A stretch of 40,279 nucleotides of DNA. Origin: Micromonospora sp. MH99 (GTDB lineage Bacteria > Actinomycetota > Actinomycetes > Mycobacteriales > Micromonosporaceae). Location of the stretch: contig NZ_MUZA01000060.1 in assembly GCF_021442385.1 (NCBI RefSeq), positions 1 to 40,279 on the forward strand, in the 5' to 3' direction. Below, piece after piece: positions 23,761 to 32,145 of this stretch (its first letter is position 1; every line of letters starts with the position of its first letter). The notes beneath the pieces are model-generated. The model had not been told where the DNA came from. It was given only the letters and a program-made list of their open reading frames with translations, and made no database searches. A program made the translations under genes and the position numbers.

Positions 23761-24486
23761 CTACTTCTTGCTCTTCAACTGGTCGAAGTCGACCACCTGG
23801 TCCTCCGGCGGCGCCTTCACGTCGTCGAAGGTCGCGCCGAACTCGCTGAACGTGATCTGACCGGCCGTGTCCTGGTCGCCTTCCATCCGGATCGGGTACG
23901 GCTCACCGGTGGTGGCGACGTAGAGGGTGCCGCTCTTGTCGCCGTCGACGAGGCCGATGGTCTTGACGCCGTCGAACTCCTTGGCCGCGCCCTTGGTCAG
24001 GGTGCCGTCCGGCTTGAGCAGCTCGTCGATGTTGGCGATGTCGAACAGCTGGGAGAAGTCGTCCTTCTTCGACACCTTGGCCCACTTCTCGCCCATCAAC
24101 TTCACGATCTCGCCCGATGCCTGGGCGCCGAGGTTCTTCGCCCAGAACTTCTCGTCCGGCCGGATGTACTGCTGACCGGCCACGGAGAGCAGTTCCACCG
24201 TGCCGTCGTCGGTGGACACCCGACCACCCAGGTCGCTGCCGGTCACCTTGAAGTCGAGGGTCATCTTCTGGCCGTCGTTGTCGACGTCGCCCACCAGGTG
24301 GTAGGACTTCGCGTTCCGCACCGCCGTCGTGGCGCGCTGCAGTGCCTCGTTCGGCGCGAGCGCGGCGACACCGTTGTCGGCGGGCGCCGTGGATTCCGGC
24401 GCGCTTTCTCCCTTGCCTCCGCAGCCGGCCAGCAGGGCCACCGCCACCACGGCGACCAGGTGCTTCTTGATTGTCGGTGATCTCAT
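23761..24486 (-). CDS. LppX/LprAFG-like lipoprotein
   Basis: 241 aa, ATG with GAGGGAGC upstream. The signal peptide MRSPTIKKHLVAVVAVALLAGC ends in lipobox LLAGC with lipid-modified Cys22 (the residues here run MRSPTIKKH then LVAVVAVALLAGC). The mature part starts with a Ser/Pro/Ala-rich linker, then an LppX-type fold: AKSYHLVGDVDND, QKMTLDFKVTGSD, GQQYIRPDEKFWAKN, and the repeat GTLYVATTGEPYPIRME. In mycobacteria this family binds acylated lipids between membrane and outer layers. Role here by analogy only. Confidence 0.88.
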   Translation of the reverse strand: MRSPTIKKHLVAVVAVALLAGCGGKGESAPESTAPADNGVAALAPNEALQRATTAVRNAKSYHLVGDVDNDGQKMTLDFKVTGSDLGGRVSTDDGTVELLSVAGQQYIRPDEKFWAKNLGAQASGEIVKLMGEKWAKVSKKDDFSQLFDIANIDELLKPDGTLTKGAAKEFDGVKTIGLVDGDKSGTLYVATTGEPYPIRMEGDQDTAGQITFSEFGATFDDVKAPPEDQVVDFDQLKSKK

Positions 24487-24599
24487 CGTCAGCTCCCTCG
24501 TGCCACCCCCGTGGGTGAGCAGACACGCAGGTACCCATGATCGATCTGGGGCAATCCTTCGATGTGCGCGTCGTCGCGGGCACCGGGAGCAGGTCAGGT

Positions 24600-26447
24600 T
24601 CAGCGCTCCCGGCGGCGGGGGCGGTAGCTGGCGATCGTCGCGGGGAGGCCGCGTCGGATGATGCCGGCCCAGTCGGTGTCGCCACGCAGCACCGCCGCCG
24701 CGGTCTTGCGCGCCTGCTCGGCGGTGAAGTGCGGCGGCAGCATCAGCTCGGCCGGATCGACCAGCGCGTTGATGACGACCGGCCGGTCGGCGCTCAGCGC
24801 GCGGTCCCAGACGCCCGGCACCTGCGCGGGGTCGTCGACCAGCTCGCCGTGCAACCCGAGGACCTGCGCCCACTGGTGGTAGCCGATGTCCGGCAGCTGC
24901 TGGCTGTCCGGGAACATCGGCGTCCCCTCGCTGGAACGTTGCTCCCAGCTGACGAACGCCAGGTCCCGGTTGTTGAGCACGAGCACCACGAACCGCGGGT
25001 CGGCCCAGCCACGCCAGTACTTCGCCACGGTGATCAGCTCGTTGACGCCGTTCATCTGCATCGCCCCGTCGCCGATCAGCGCGACAAGTGGCCGGTCCGG
25101 GTGGGCGAACTTGGCGCTCAGCGCGTACGGCATGGCGCCGCCCATGGACAGCAGCGTGCCGGAGAGGCTGGCCAGCATCCCGGGTCGGACCTGCACGTGC
25201 CGGGCGTACCAGGCGGTCGCCGTGCCGCAGTCCACGGCGAGCATCGCGTCGTCGGGGAGCCGGTCGCTGAGCTCGCTGAACAGCAGTTGCGGGTTGACCG
25301 GGTCGGCGCTCTGCGCGGCCAGGTCGCGCTGGACGCGTCGCCAGGCCGAGGTGGCCTCGGCGATCTCGGCCCGCCAGGCGGTCGGCCCGGGGCCGGGGCC
25401 CAGCTCGTCGAGTAGCGCCCGCAGGGTGGGGCGGGCGTCGCCGGTCAGGTTGACCTCGGTCGGGTAGCGCAGCCCGAGCTGGGTGCCGTCCAGGTCGATC
25501 TGCACCGCGCGGGCCTGACCGGGCGGCGGGTAGAACTCCGAGTACGGCATGTTGCTGCCCACGATCAGCAGCCGGTCGCAGCCGGTCATGAGCTGCCAGC
25601 TGGGCCGGGTGCCGAGCAGTCCGATCGCGCCGGTCACCCACGGCTCGCGATGGTCGACGACGGTGAAGCCGAGCAGCGCGGTGGCCACGCCGGCGCCGAG
25701 CCGGTGGGCGACCTCGCGGACCTCGTCCTGCGCGCCGAGCGCGCCCTGCCCGACGAGCATGGCCACCCGCTCGCCGCCGCGCAGCACCTCGGCGGCGCGA
25801 CGCAGGTCGGCCTGCGGCGGAACTGTCGGCGTGCTGCTCGGCACGTTGCTGGTGTGGTAGTAGCCGTGCGCGTGCGGCGGATCCGGGATGGCCGGCTCGT
25901 CCTGCAGGTCCGACGGGAGGACCAGGGCGGTGACGGTACGCCGGGACAGCGCCGTGCGGCACGCCCGGTCCACGAGGTGACGCACCTGCGCCGGGTGGTC
26001 GAGCTGGGCCAGGAACGCCGCCGCGACGTCCTTGTAGAGGGCCAGGAGGTCGACCTCCTGGTAGTAGCCGCCACCCTCGGCGGTGACCGCGGTGTGCCCG
26101 ACGAGGGCGACCACCGGCTGGTGGTCGAGCTTGGCGTCGTACAGGCCGTTGAGCAGGTGGATGGCGCCGGGGCCGCTGGTCACCAGTGCGCAGCCCAGCG
26201 GTCCGCCGCCGTACTTGACGTGCGCGGAGGCGGCGAAGCCGGCGGTCTCCTCGTGCCGGACCTGGATGAACTGGGCGCGCTCGTTGGTGCGTTGCAGGGC
26301 GGAGGTGAGGCCGTTGATGCCGTCGCCGGGATAGCCGAAGTAGCGCCGCACGCCCCAACTGGCCAGCCGGGAGACGATGTGGTCCGCGACTGTCGGTCGC
26401 CGGGGGAGCGCGCCCGCTTCGCCCGGTGCCGTGTGGTCTGCGCTCAC
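24600..26447 (-). CDS. Thiamine pyrophosphate-dependent enzyme, PoxB-like (pyruvate oxidase/dehydrogenase)
   Basis: 615 aa, GTG start; AAGGA about 10 nt upstream. N-terminal PYR domain: ADHIVSRLASWGVRRYFGYP and the catalytic Glu in VRHEETAGFAAS; LVTSGPGAIHLLNGLYDAK. The central FAD/NAD-like domain has LIVGSNMPYSEFYPPPGQ. The C-terminal PP domain has the ThDP motif GDGAMQMNGVNEL...VLVLNN. The order fits pyruvate:quinone oxidoreductase better than acetolactate synthase. Divergent from the RNA methyltransferase gene; the shared spacer has two CCCGWCGGG palindromes. Confidence 0.85.
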   Translation of the reverse strand: MSADHTAPGEAGALPRRPTVADHIVSRLASWGVRRYFGYPGDGINGLTSALQRTNERAQFIQVRHEETAGFAASAHVKYGGGPLGCALVTSGPGAIHLLNGLYDAKLDHQPVVALVGHTAVTAEGGGYYQEVDLLALYKDVAAAFLAQLDHPAQVRHLVDRACRTALSRRTVTALVLPSDLQDEPAIPDPPHAHGYYHTSNVPSSTPTVPPQADLRRAAEVLRGGERVAMLVGQGALGAQDEVREVAHRLGAGVATALLGFTVVDHREPWVTGAIGLLGTRPSWQLMTGCDRLLIVGSNMPYSEFYPPPGQARAVQIDLDGTQLGLRYPTEVNLTGDARPTLRALLDELGPGPGPTAWRAEIAEATSAWRRVQRDLAAQSADPVNPQLLFSELSDRLPDDAMLAVDCGTATAWYARHVQVRPGMLASLSGTLLSMGGAMPYALSAKFAHPDRPLVALIGDGAMQMNGVNELITVAKYWRGWADPRFVVLVLNNRDLAFVSWEQRSSEGTPMFPDSQQLPDIGYHQWAQVLGLHGELVDDPAQVPGVWDRALSADRPVVINALVDPAELMLPPHFTAEQARKTAAAVLRGDTDWAGIIRRGLPATIASYRPRRRER

Positions 26448-26460
26448 CTGGCTGGTCCTT

Positions 26461-26507
26461 CCCGTCGGGTCCGGTACTCCACCGGTCGTTCCCCGTCCCG
26501 ACGGGAC
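26461..26507. promoter_or_regulatory. Two CCCG-W-CGGG palindromes in a divergent promoter
   Basis: CCCGTCGGG at 26461-26469 and the longer perfect palindrome GTCCCGACGGGAC at 26495-26507 share the core CCCGWCGGG, centres 36 bp apart. They lie between the poxB-like gene (start 26447) and the methyltransferase (start 26567). Probable binding sites of one regulator, unidentified. Confidence 0.5.
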
Positions 26508-26566
26508 AAAACACCCCGCAGGGCCGGCATCCGGAGCGGGGGTTGGCCGTCCGGCAGAATCGTCGG

Positions 26567-27379
26567 GTGCCCGTCCACCAGATCACCGATCCCGACGACG
26601 ACCGGATCGCCGACTACCGCGCGCTCACCGACGTCGAGCTGCGCACCCGCTGGGAGCCTCCGCACGGCCTGTTCATCGCCGAGGGCGAGCTGGTGCTGCG
26701 CCGGGCGTTGCGCGCCGGCTACCCCGCGCGGTCGTACCTGGTGGACGCCAAGCGCGTCGACCAGCTCGCCGACCTGGACACCGGCGAGGCGCCCGTCTAC
26801 GCCGCCACGCAGGACGTGCTGCAACGGGCCACCGGTTTCCACGTACACCGGGGGGTGCTCGCGTCGTTCCACCGCCGCCCGCTGCCGACGGCGGCCGAGG
26901 TGCTCGCCGCCGCGCGCCGGGTGGTGATCCTGGAGGACGTCAACAACCACACGAACCTCGGCGCGATCTTCCGGGGCGCCGCCGCGCTGGGCATCGACGC
27001 GGTGCTGCTGTCGCCGTCCTGCGCCGATCCGCTGTACCGGCGCAGCGTGCGGGTCAGCATGGGTGAGGTCTTCGCGATGCCGTACGCCAAGCTCGAACGC
27101 TGGCCCACCGGGCTCGACGAGGTGCGCGAGGCGGGTTTCACAGTGCTCGCCATGACGCCCGCGCCGGATGCCGTACCCATTCAGCGGTTGACCCCGGCGC
27201 AGCGCGCGCGGGCGGCGCTGCTGCTCGGCGCCGAGGGTCCCGGCCTCACCGCGGCGGCGCAGGCGGCCAGCGACGTGCGGGTGGTCGTCCCGATGCGGCG
27301 CGGCGTGGACTCGTTGAACGTCGCCGCGGCCGCGGCGGTGGCGTTCTGGGAACTGGGTCGGGACGATCAGCTTGCATGA
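26567..27379 (+). CDS. SpoU/TrmH-family RNA 2'-O-methyltransferase
   Basis: 270 aa from GTG 26567; CAGAAT ends 6 nt upstream, suggesting a leaderless transcript. The N-terminal substrate-binding domain includes HGLFIAEGELVLRRALRAG. The C-terminal SPOUT domain has motif 1 NNHTNLGAIFRGAAALG, motif 2 LLLGAEGPGL and motif 3 PMRRGVDSLNVAAAAAV, the knotted AdoMet site. Such enzymes methylate ribose in rRNA or tRNA; target not determinable. Followed by argG after 28 nt. Confidence 0.92.
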   Translation: MPVHQITDPDDDRIADYRALTDVELRTRWEPPHGLFIAEGELVLRRALRAGYPARSYLVDAKRVDQLADLDTGEAPVYAATQDVLQRATGFHVHRGVLASFHRRPLPTAAEVLAAARRVVILEDVNNHTNLGAIFRGAAALGIDAVLLSPSCADPLYRRSVRVSMGEVFAMPYAKLERWPTGLDEVREAGFTVLAMTPAPDAVPIQRLTPAQRARAALLLGAEGPGLTAAAQAASDVRVVVPMRRGVDSLNVAAAAAVAFWELGRDDQLA

Positions 27380-27400
27380 CCATGCGTCTTGTTGAATAAT
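27372..27400 (+). promoter_or_regulatory. argG promoter with possible ARG-box half sites
   Basis: TTGCAT (27372-27377) and AATAAT (27395-27400) are 17 bp apart; the GTG start of argG lies 7 nt further, so the mRNA is probably leaderless. The region contains GCATG-AC-CATGC, a short palindrome, and TGAATAAT, the classic ArgR half site. This low-GC patch overlaps the end of the methyltransferase gene. Confidence 0.5.
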
Positions 27401-27407
27401 CTTCCCC

Positions 27408-28859
27408 GTGTCCAAGGTTCTCACCTCCCTGCCCATCGGCGAACGTGTCGGCATCGCCTTCTCCGGCGGCCTCGACACCTCGGTCGCGGTCGCGTGGATG
27501 CGCGACAAGGGCGCCGTCCCCTGCGCCTACACGGCCGACATCGGCCAGTACGACGAGCCCGACATCGGCTCGGTGCCCGGCCGTGCGCTCAGCTACGGCG
27601 CCGAGGTCGCCCGGCTCGTCGACTGCCGCGCCGCCCTGGTCGAGGAGGGCCTCGCCGCGCTGACCTGCGGCGCCTTCCACATCCGCTCCGGCGGGCGGGC
27701 GTACTTCAACACCACCCCGCTGGGCCGGGCCGTGACCGGCACCCTGCTGGTGCGGGCGATGATCTCCGACGACGTCCAGATCTGGGGCGACGGCTCGACC
27801 TTCAAGGGCAACGACATCGAGCGGTTCTACCGCTACGGCCTGCTGGCCAACCCGCAGCTGCGGATCTACAAGCCGTGGCTCGACACCGACTTCGTCACCG
27901 AACTGGGTGGGCGTAAGGAGATGTCGGAGTGGCTGCTGGAGCGGGGCCTGCCGTATCGGGACAGCACCGAGAAGGCCTACTCCACCGACGCCAACATCTG
28001 GGGCGCGACGCACGAGGCGAAGACCCTGGAGCACCTCGACACCGGCATCGAGACGGTCAGCCCGATCATGGGCGTCCGGTTCTGGGACCCGTCGGTCGAG
28101 ATCCCCACCGAGGACGTCACGATCGGGTTCGACCAGGGCCGCCCGGTGACGATCAACGGCAAGGAGTTCGGCAGCCCCGTCGACCTGGTGCTGGAGGCCA
28201 ACGCCATCGGCGGCCGGCACGGCCTGGGCATGTCCGACCAGATCGAGAACCGGATCATCGAGGCCAAGAGCCGGGGCATCTACGAGGCGCCCGGCATGGC
28301 CCTGCTGCACGCCGCGTACGAGCGGCTGGTCAACGCCATCCACAACGAGGACACGCTGGCGAACTACCACAGCGAGGGTCGCCGCCTCGGTCGCCTGATG
28401 TACGAGGGCCGTTGGCTCGACCCGCAGGCGCTGATGCTGCGCGAGTCGTTGCAGCGCTGGGTCGGCACGGCGGTCACCGGTGAGGTGACGCTGCGGCTGC
28501 GCCGGGGCGAGGACTACTCGATCCTGGACACGACCGGCCCCGCCTTCAGCTACCACCCGGACAAGCTGTCCATGGAGCGCACCGAGGACTCGGCGTTCGG
28601 CCCGTCCGACCGGATCGGCCAGCTCACCATGCGCAACCTGGACATCGCCGACTCGCGGGCGAAGCTGGAGCAGTACGCCTCCCTCGGCATGGTCGGCGGC
28701 GCGGCTCCCCAGCGGATGATCGGCGCCGCGCAGGCAGCCTCGACCGGGCTGATCGGCGCGATGCCCGAGGGCGGCGCGGAGGCCATCGCCTCCCGGGGTG
28801 TCGCCTCCGCCGCCGACGAGGCGCTCGACCGCGCCGCCATGGAGTTCGGCGTCGACTGA
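27408..28859 (+). CDS. argG: Argininosuccinate synthase, long (E. coli) type
   Basis: 483 aa, GTG start. The N-terminal P-loop is GIAFSGGLDTSVAVAWM (SGGLDTS, pyrophosphatase loop). YFNTTPLGRAVTGT, IWGDGSTFKGNDIERFYRYG and ANAIGGRHGLGMSDQIENR are closely similar to E. coli ArgG (447 aa) and unlike the about 400-aa form usual in actinomycetes. It joins citrulline and aspartate with ATP to make argininosuccinate for arginine synthesis. No other arg gene is in the window. About 30 extra C-terminal residues are Ala/Gly-rich. Confidence 0.95.
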   Translation: MSKVLTSLPIGERVGIAFSGGLDTSVAVAWMRDKGAVPCAYTADIGQYDEPDIGSVPGRALSYGAEVARLVDCRAALVEEGLAALTCGAFHIRSGGRAYFNTTPLGRAVTGTLLVRAMISDDVQIWGDGSTFKGNDIERFYRYGLLANPQLRIYKPWLDTDFVTELGGRKEMSEWLLERGLPYRDSTEKAYSTDANIWGATHEAKTLEHLDTGIETVSPIMGVRFWDPSVEIPTEDVTIGFDQGRPVTINGKEFGSPVDLVLEANAIGGRHGLGMSDQIENRIIEAKSRGIYEAPGMALLHAAYERLVNAIHNEDTLANYHSEGRRLGRLMYEGRWLDPQALMLRESLQRWVGTAVTGEVTLRLRRGEDYSILDTTGPAFSYHPDKLSMERTEDSAFGPSDRIGQLTMRNLDIADSRAKLEQYASLGMVGGAAPQRMIGAAQAASTGLIGAMPEGGAEAIASRGVASAADEALDRAAMEFGVD

Positions 28860-28896
28860 GCGGCCCCGGCACGTCGAGGTCCGGGGTCACGGACGG

Positions 28897-28902
28897 TAGC
28901 GT
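28897..28902 (+). promoter_or_regulatory. TAGCGT -10 box of the leaderless pucR-like transcript
   Basis: TAGCGT ends 7 nt before the GTG at 28910, same geometry as before the DUF3097 gene. It decides the start: the GTG at 28901 overlaps the box. Confidence 0.5.
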
Positions 28903-28909
28903 GTCGGCC

Positions 28910-30661
28910 GTGTTCCCTACCGTCCGTGAGGTCCTCGCCCTGGACCCCGTCCGCCACGGTGCTCCCCGCGTGGTCGCCGGGGACGCCGGGCTGGACCGGC
29001 CGGTCCGGTGGGTGCACGTCGCCGAGGTGCCCGACATCGCCACCCTGCTCGGCGGTGGTGAGCTGGTGCTCACCACAGGCATCGGGTTGCCGGCCGACGA
29101 CGCGGGACTGCGCGCGTTCATCGGCGACCTCGCCGACGTCGGTGTCTCCGGGCTCGTCGTCGAACTGGGCCGCCGGTACGTCAGCGGTGTACCCCGGGTG
29201 ATGGCCGCCGCCGCCGAGCGGCGCGGCCTACCCCTGGTCGAGCTGCGCCGGGCCACCCCGTTCGTACGGATCACCGAGGCGGTGCACGCGCTGATCGTCG
29301 ACGCGCAGCTGACCGAGCTGCGGGCCGCCGAGGAGATCCACCAGCGGTTCACCGACCTCTCCGTCGAGGGCGCCGACGCGGCCGAGGTGATCCGGCAGGC
29401 CGCCGAGCTGTCCGGCTGCCCGGTGGTGCTGGAGAACCTGTCCCGGCAGGTTCTCGGGTACGACCCGGCGGGGGAGAGCGCGGAGCTGCTGCTGGACGGC
29501 TGGGAGCAGCACTCGCGGCGGATCCGCCCGGCCGGGCGCACCGCGTACGACCCGGACAGCGGCTGGCTGGTGACAGTCGTCGGCGCCCGCGGACAGGACT
29601 GGGGGCGGTTGCTGCTGCGCTGGCCGGCCAGCGGAGACGCGCCCAGCGCCCGGGGCGGCGAGGCGGCCCTCGCCCCACCCACCCGGCTCACCATCCTCAT
29701 CGAGCGGGCCGCGTCCACCCTCGCGCTGGGCCGGTTGATCCGCCGCGACGCCGAGGGGCTGGAACGGCAGCTCCACCGCACCCTGCTCACGGCGTTGCTC
29801 GACCACTCCCGACCGGTCGACGAGGTGGCGCTGCGCGCCAAGGCGCTCGGTGTGGCGCTGGACCGCCGGCACCTCGTCGGCGTGATGGTCCGGCACCGTG
29901 GCGACGAACTCGCCGGAGAGAACGGCCCCGAGGTCGGCCAGGCCCGGCTGCGGGACCTGTCCGAGGCCGTCGGCCAGGCGCTGCGGGAAGCGAAGCTGAC
30001 CGCGCTGACCAGCGCGGTCGACGACAACTCGGTGGGCGCGCTGCTGGCGCTGCCCGACCCGGCCGCCGAGGACCGCGCGCTGGCCGCGTTCGCCGGCGCA
30101 CTTCGTCGGGTACGCCTCGACGCCGGCGCGGGCCGGGCCGCGTCCGCCGCCGACCCGTCCCGCCCGGGGTCGGGTGTCGACCCGCTGCGAAGCGGCGTCG
30201 GTGGCACGTCCGCCGGGCTGATCATCGCCGCCGGGTCCGGGGTCAGCAACCTGCGCGAGGCGCGACGGTCGCTCGTCGAGGCGCGGCAGATCGTCGAGGC
30301 GGCCCGACGGGACCGGCGTGACCTGCCGGTCTTCCGACTGCCGCACGTGGGCCTCGCGGGGCTGCTGCACCTGCTGCGCGACGAGCCCCGGCTGCAGACC
30401 TTCGTCGAGCGCGAACTCGGCCCGCTGCTGGAGTACGACGCCCAGCACCCCCGGGAGCGGCTGCTCGACACCCTGCGCGCATACCTGGAGCAGGGGCGCA
30501 ACAAGTCCGCCGGCGCCGCGGCCGCCCACCTGTCCCGACCGGCCTTCTACGAACGCCTGGCCCGCATAGCCCGCATCCTCGACGCAGACCTGGACTCGGT
30601 GGAAACCAGCCTCTCCCTGCACGTGGCCCTGCTGGCCCTGGAAGCAGTCCGAACCCCCTAA
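28910..30661 (+). CDS. PucR family transcriptional regulator
   Basis: 583 aa from GTG 28910. The N-terminal PucR domain (about 1-125) reads PTVREVLALDPVRHGAPRVV and GGELVLTTGIGLPADDAGLR. The central part is GGDEF-like: HLVGVMVRHRGDE, ALTSAVDDNSVGALLAL, LIIAAGSGVSNLREA. The C-terminal helix-turn-helix (about 520-575) has LLDTLRAYLEQGRNKSAGAA, then AAHLSRPAFYERLARI. Such regulators in actinomycetes activate purine, amino acid or nitrogen catabolism genes. Target unknown; nearby argG is an option. Convergent with murL. Confidence 0.92.
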   Translation: MFPTVREVLALDPVRHGAPRVVAGDAGLDRPVRWVHVAEVPDIATLLGGGELVLTTGIGLPADDAGLRAFIGDLADVGVSGLVVELGRRYVSGVPRVMAAAAERRGLPLVELRRATPFVRITEAVHALIVDAQLTELRAAEEIHQRFTDLSVEGADAAEVIRQAAELSGCPVVLENLSRQVLGYDPAGESAELLLDGWEQHSRRIRPAGRTAYDPDSGWLVTVVGARGQDWGRLLLRWPASGDAPSARGGEAALAPPTRLTILIERAASTLALGRLIRRDAEGLERQLHRTLLTALLDHSRPVDEVALRAKALGVALDRRHLVGVMVRHRGDELAGENGPEVGQARLRDLSEAVGQALREAKLTALTSAVDDNSVGALLALPDPAAEDRALAAFAGALRRVRLDAGAGRAASAADPSRPGSGVDPLRSGVGGTSAGLIIAAGSGVSNLREARRSLVEARQIVEAARRDRRDLPVFRLPHVGLAGLLHLLRDEPRLQTFVERELGPLLEYDAQHPRERLLDTLRAYLEQGRNKSAGAAAAHLSRPAFYERLARIARILDADLDSVETSLSLHVALLALEAVRTP

Positions 30662-30663
30662 CC

Positions 30664-30683
30664 CCGCCCCCCTACCCGGGCGG
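30664..30683. terminator. Hairpin between convergent pucR-like and murL genes
   Basis: CCGCCC (30664-30669) pairs with GGGCGG (30678-30683) around an 8-nt loop, just after the pucR stop. It is directly followed by a G-run tract (30688-30712). Confidence 0.4.
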
Positions 30684-30687
30684 CGCA

Positions 30688-30712
30688 GGGGGTGGGGTGG
30701 GATGGGGTGGGG
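30688..30712 (+). other. G-quadruplex-forming tract
   Basis: Five G-runs of 5, 4, 3, 4 and 4 residues separated by single T or AT, ending one base before the murL stop codon. On the plus-strand (pucR) transcript it is G-rich; on the murL transcript it is the C-rich complement. It probably acts in transcription termination between the convergent genes. Confidence 0.6.
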
Positions 30713-32062
30713 TTAGGACAGGGAGGTTAGGGCTTTTGCGTAGGTCGGGGGGATGTGGTTGGGGCCGCCGGGGGTGAAGACGTCCGACGTCGCCACCGCG
30801 GACCAGGCCGTTTCCGGTACGGCTTCGACCAGCGCCTTGATCACCGGGGCGTCGCGCCACTGGTCCTGTTCGGCGAGCAGGCCGAGAGCCACCACCGACT
30901 CCTCGACCTCACCCACGCACTCGAACGGCTTGTGCCCGTCCACGCCCAGCAGCTCCCGGTAGCCGGGAATCTGCTCCGGGTCGGCCAGCAGGTCGCCGCC
31001 GAAGATGTGGGTGACCCGCTCGCGCGGCATGAACGGGGCCATCGCGAGGAAGACGAACCGGCACTTCGGGCAGTCCCGGCACCAGCGCTCGGACGCGTCG
31101 CGCAGCTTGAACGCCTGGTTGCAGCTCGTCACCACGTCGTCGTACCTGGTGAACTCGGCGAACAGCCGGGCGATGTGCAGCTCGGACAGCGAACGCAGCA
31201 GCGAAAAGTACGGTTCGGTGAGGCCGGCGTGCTCGGCCAGCGCGCCCCGCAGCAGCCCCTCGGCCTCGACGCCCTTGGACCACTGGTGGTTGATCTCGTG
31301 GCCGTTCCAGCTGAGGTTCGGGTCGGACGCGGAGCGCTCGTTGGACATCACCACCGGGCCGAGCCCGTGCAGCACCGCCGTCGCCACCGCGATCAGCGAG
31401 TTGATGGCGGTGACCGGGATGTGCCCGTTCAGCCCGCCCGCCGCGTTCAGGTCGAACAGCACCGGGTCGATGCGCCGCCGGGCCGCGAGGGGGGTCAGCC
31501 CGGACGCCTCGTTGACCGAGACGATCACGTGGTTCGGGTTGACCGAGAACGGCACCGGGTCCAGCTCGGCGCGGCGCAGCGCCTCCAAGCTCACGATCGA
31601 GTCCTTGCCGCCGCCGACGGCGGAGAGGGGGCGACGATCGGAGTTGTCGTAGACGCGCGGCGACTCCGGCGAGCCGGCCGGCACCTCCGGGCGCAACTCG
31701 AGCACGTGCGGCAACTGGTTGCGGTACGCGTACTCCGCGAGGCCCTTGGTGTAGACGGCCGTGACGTAGTCGACGGTGGCCGCGCCCAGCGGCGCCGGCA
31801 GCACCAGCCGGGGCGGCGCGGCGACCTTGTAGTAGCTCACCCCGGCGACGAGGTGCAGCACTTCCAACACCCGGCCGAGGGTGGCCACGGTCTCGTCGGA
31901 CGGCGGCTGCGCCGGCAACGGAAGGGTGATCACCTCGGTGAACCGCTGCTCGCCGGCCGGGCCGGTCAGCGCGTAGTCGAACAACACCTCGCCGGTGGCG
32001 AAGTCGATCGAGTAGGACGGGAAGGTGAAGGCGTCCATCCGCCGGAGCTGCTCGTTGGGCAC
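30713..32062 (-). CDS. murL: MurL: UDP-MurNAc-L-Ala-L-Glu epimerase
   Basis: 449 aa from GTG 32062, or 441 aa from ATG 32038 (MDAFTFPSYSIDFATG). Motifs: a PP-loop-like SAVGGGKDSIVSLEAL (residues about 147-162), FSVNPNHVIVSVNEASG, VMSNERSASDPNLSWNGHEI and a Cys cluster WCRDCPKCRF near residue 340. This matches MurL, which uses ATP (giving AMP and PPi) to invert the terminal L-Glu of UDP-MurNAc-L-Ala-L-Glu to D-Glu. The divergent neighbour is murD2, the enzyme that supplies this substrate, which strongly supports the call. Acts in the cytoplasm, in peptidoglycan precursor synthesis. The TAGTAT box 5 nt upstream of the GTG suggests a leaderless mRNA. Confidence 0.9.
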   Translation of the reverse strand: MPNEQLRRMDAFTFPSYSIDFATGEVLFDYALTGPAGEQRFTEVITLPLPAQPPSDETVATLGRVLEVLHLVAGVSYYKVAAPPRLVLPAPLGAATVDYVTAVYTKGLAEYAYRNQLPHVLELRPEVPAGSPESPRVYDNSDRRPLSAVGGGKDSIVSLEALRRAELDPVPFSVNPNHVIVSVNEASGLTPLAARRRIDPVLFDLNAAGGLNGHIPVTAINSLIAVATAVLHGLGPVVMSNERSASDPNLSWNGHEINHQWSKGVEAEGLLRGALAEHAGLTEPYFSLLRSLSELHIARLFAEFTRYDDVVTSCNQAFKLRDASERWCRDCPKCRFVFLAMAPFMPRERVTHIFGGDLLADPEQIPGYRELLGVDGHKPFECVGEVEESVVALGLLAEQDQWRDAPVIKALVEAVPETAWSAVATSDVFTPGGPNHIPPTYAKALTSLS

Positions 32063-32067
32063 ACGCC

Positions 32068-32073
32068 ATACTA
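32068..32073 (-). promoter_or_regulatory. TAGTAT -10 box of murL
   Basis: Reading on the minus strand, TAGTAT is followed 5 nt later by the GTG start of murL. A strong -10 match; the -35 is not clear. The 83-bp divergent spacer to murD2 holds the signals for both genes. Confidence 0.5.
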
Positions 32074-32145
32074 GGCCCTGGTTCGTCCGGCCGTGTCCGG
32101 ACCGGGCCCCCGCCCTGTCGCCGCCGTGATCCCGAGGAGAGCCCA

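Noticed and set aside
24600..26447. Acetolactate synthase
   Set aside because: The ThDP motifs alone would allow it, but segment order and the GTATAWYARHVQ and YSEFYPPPGQ regions fit pyruvate oxidase-like proteins better, and no small subunit gene is nearby.
23761..26586. Open frame of 941 codons on the minus strand that seems to fuse the lipoprotein to a large upstream protein
   Set aside because: The first 700 codons are the out-of-frame shadow of the PoxB-like gene (Arg/Pro/Gly-rich). The lipoprotein has its own ATG, Shine-Dalgarno and signal peptide at 24486.
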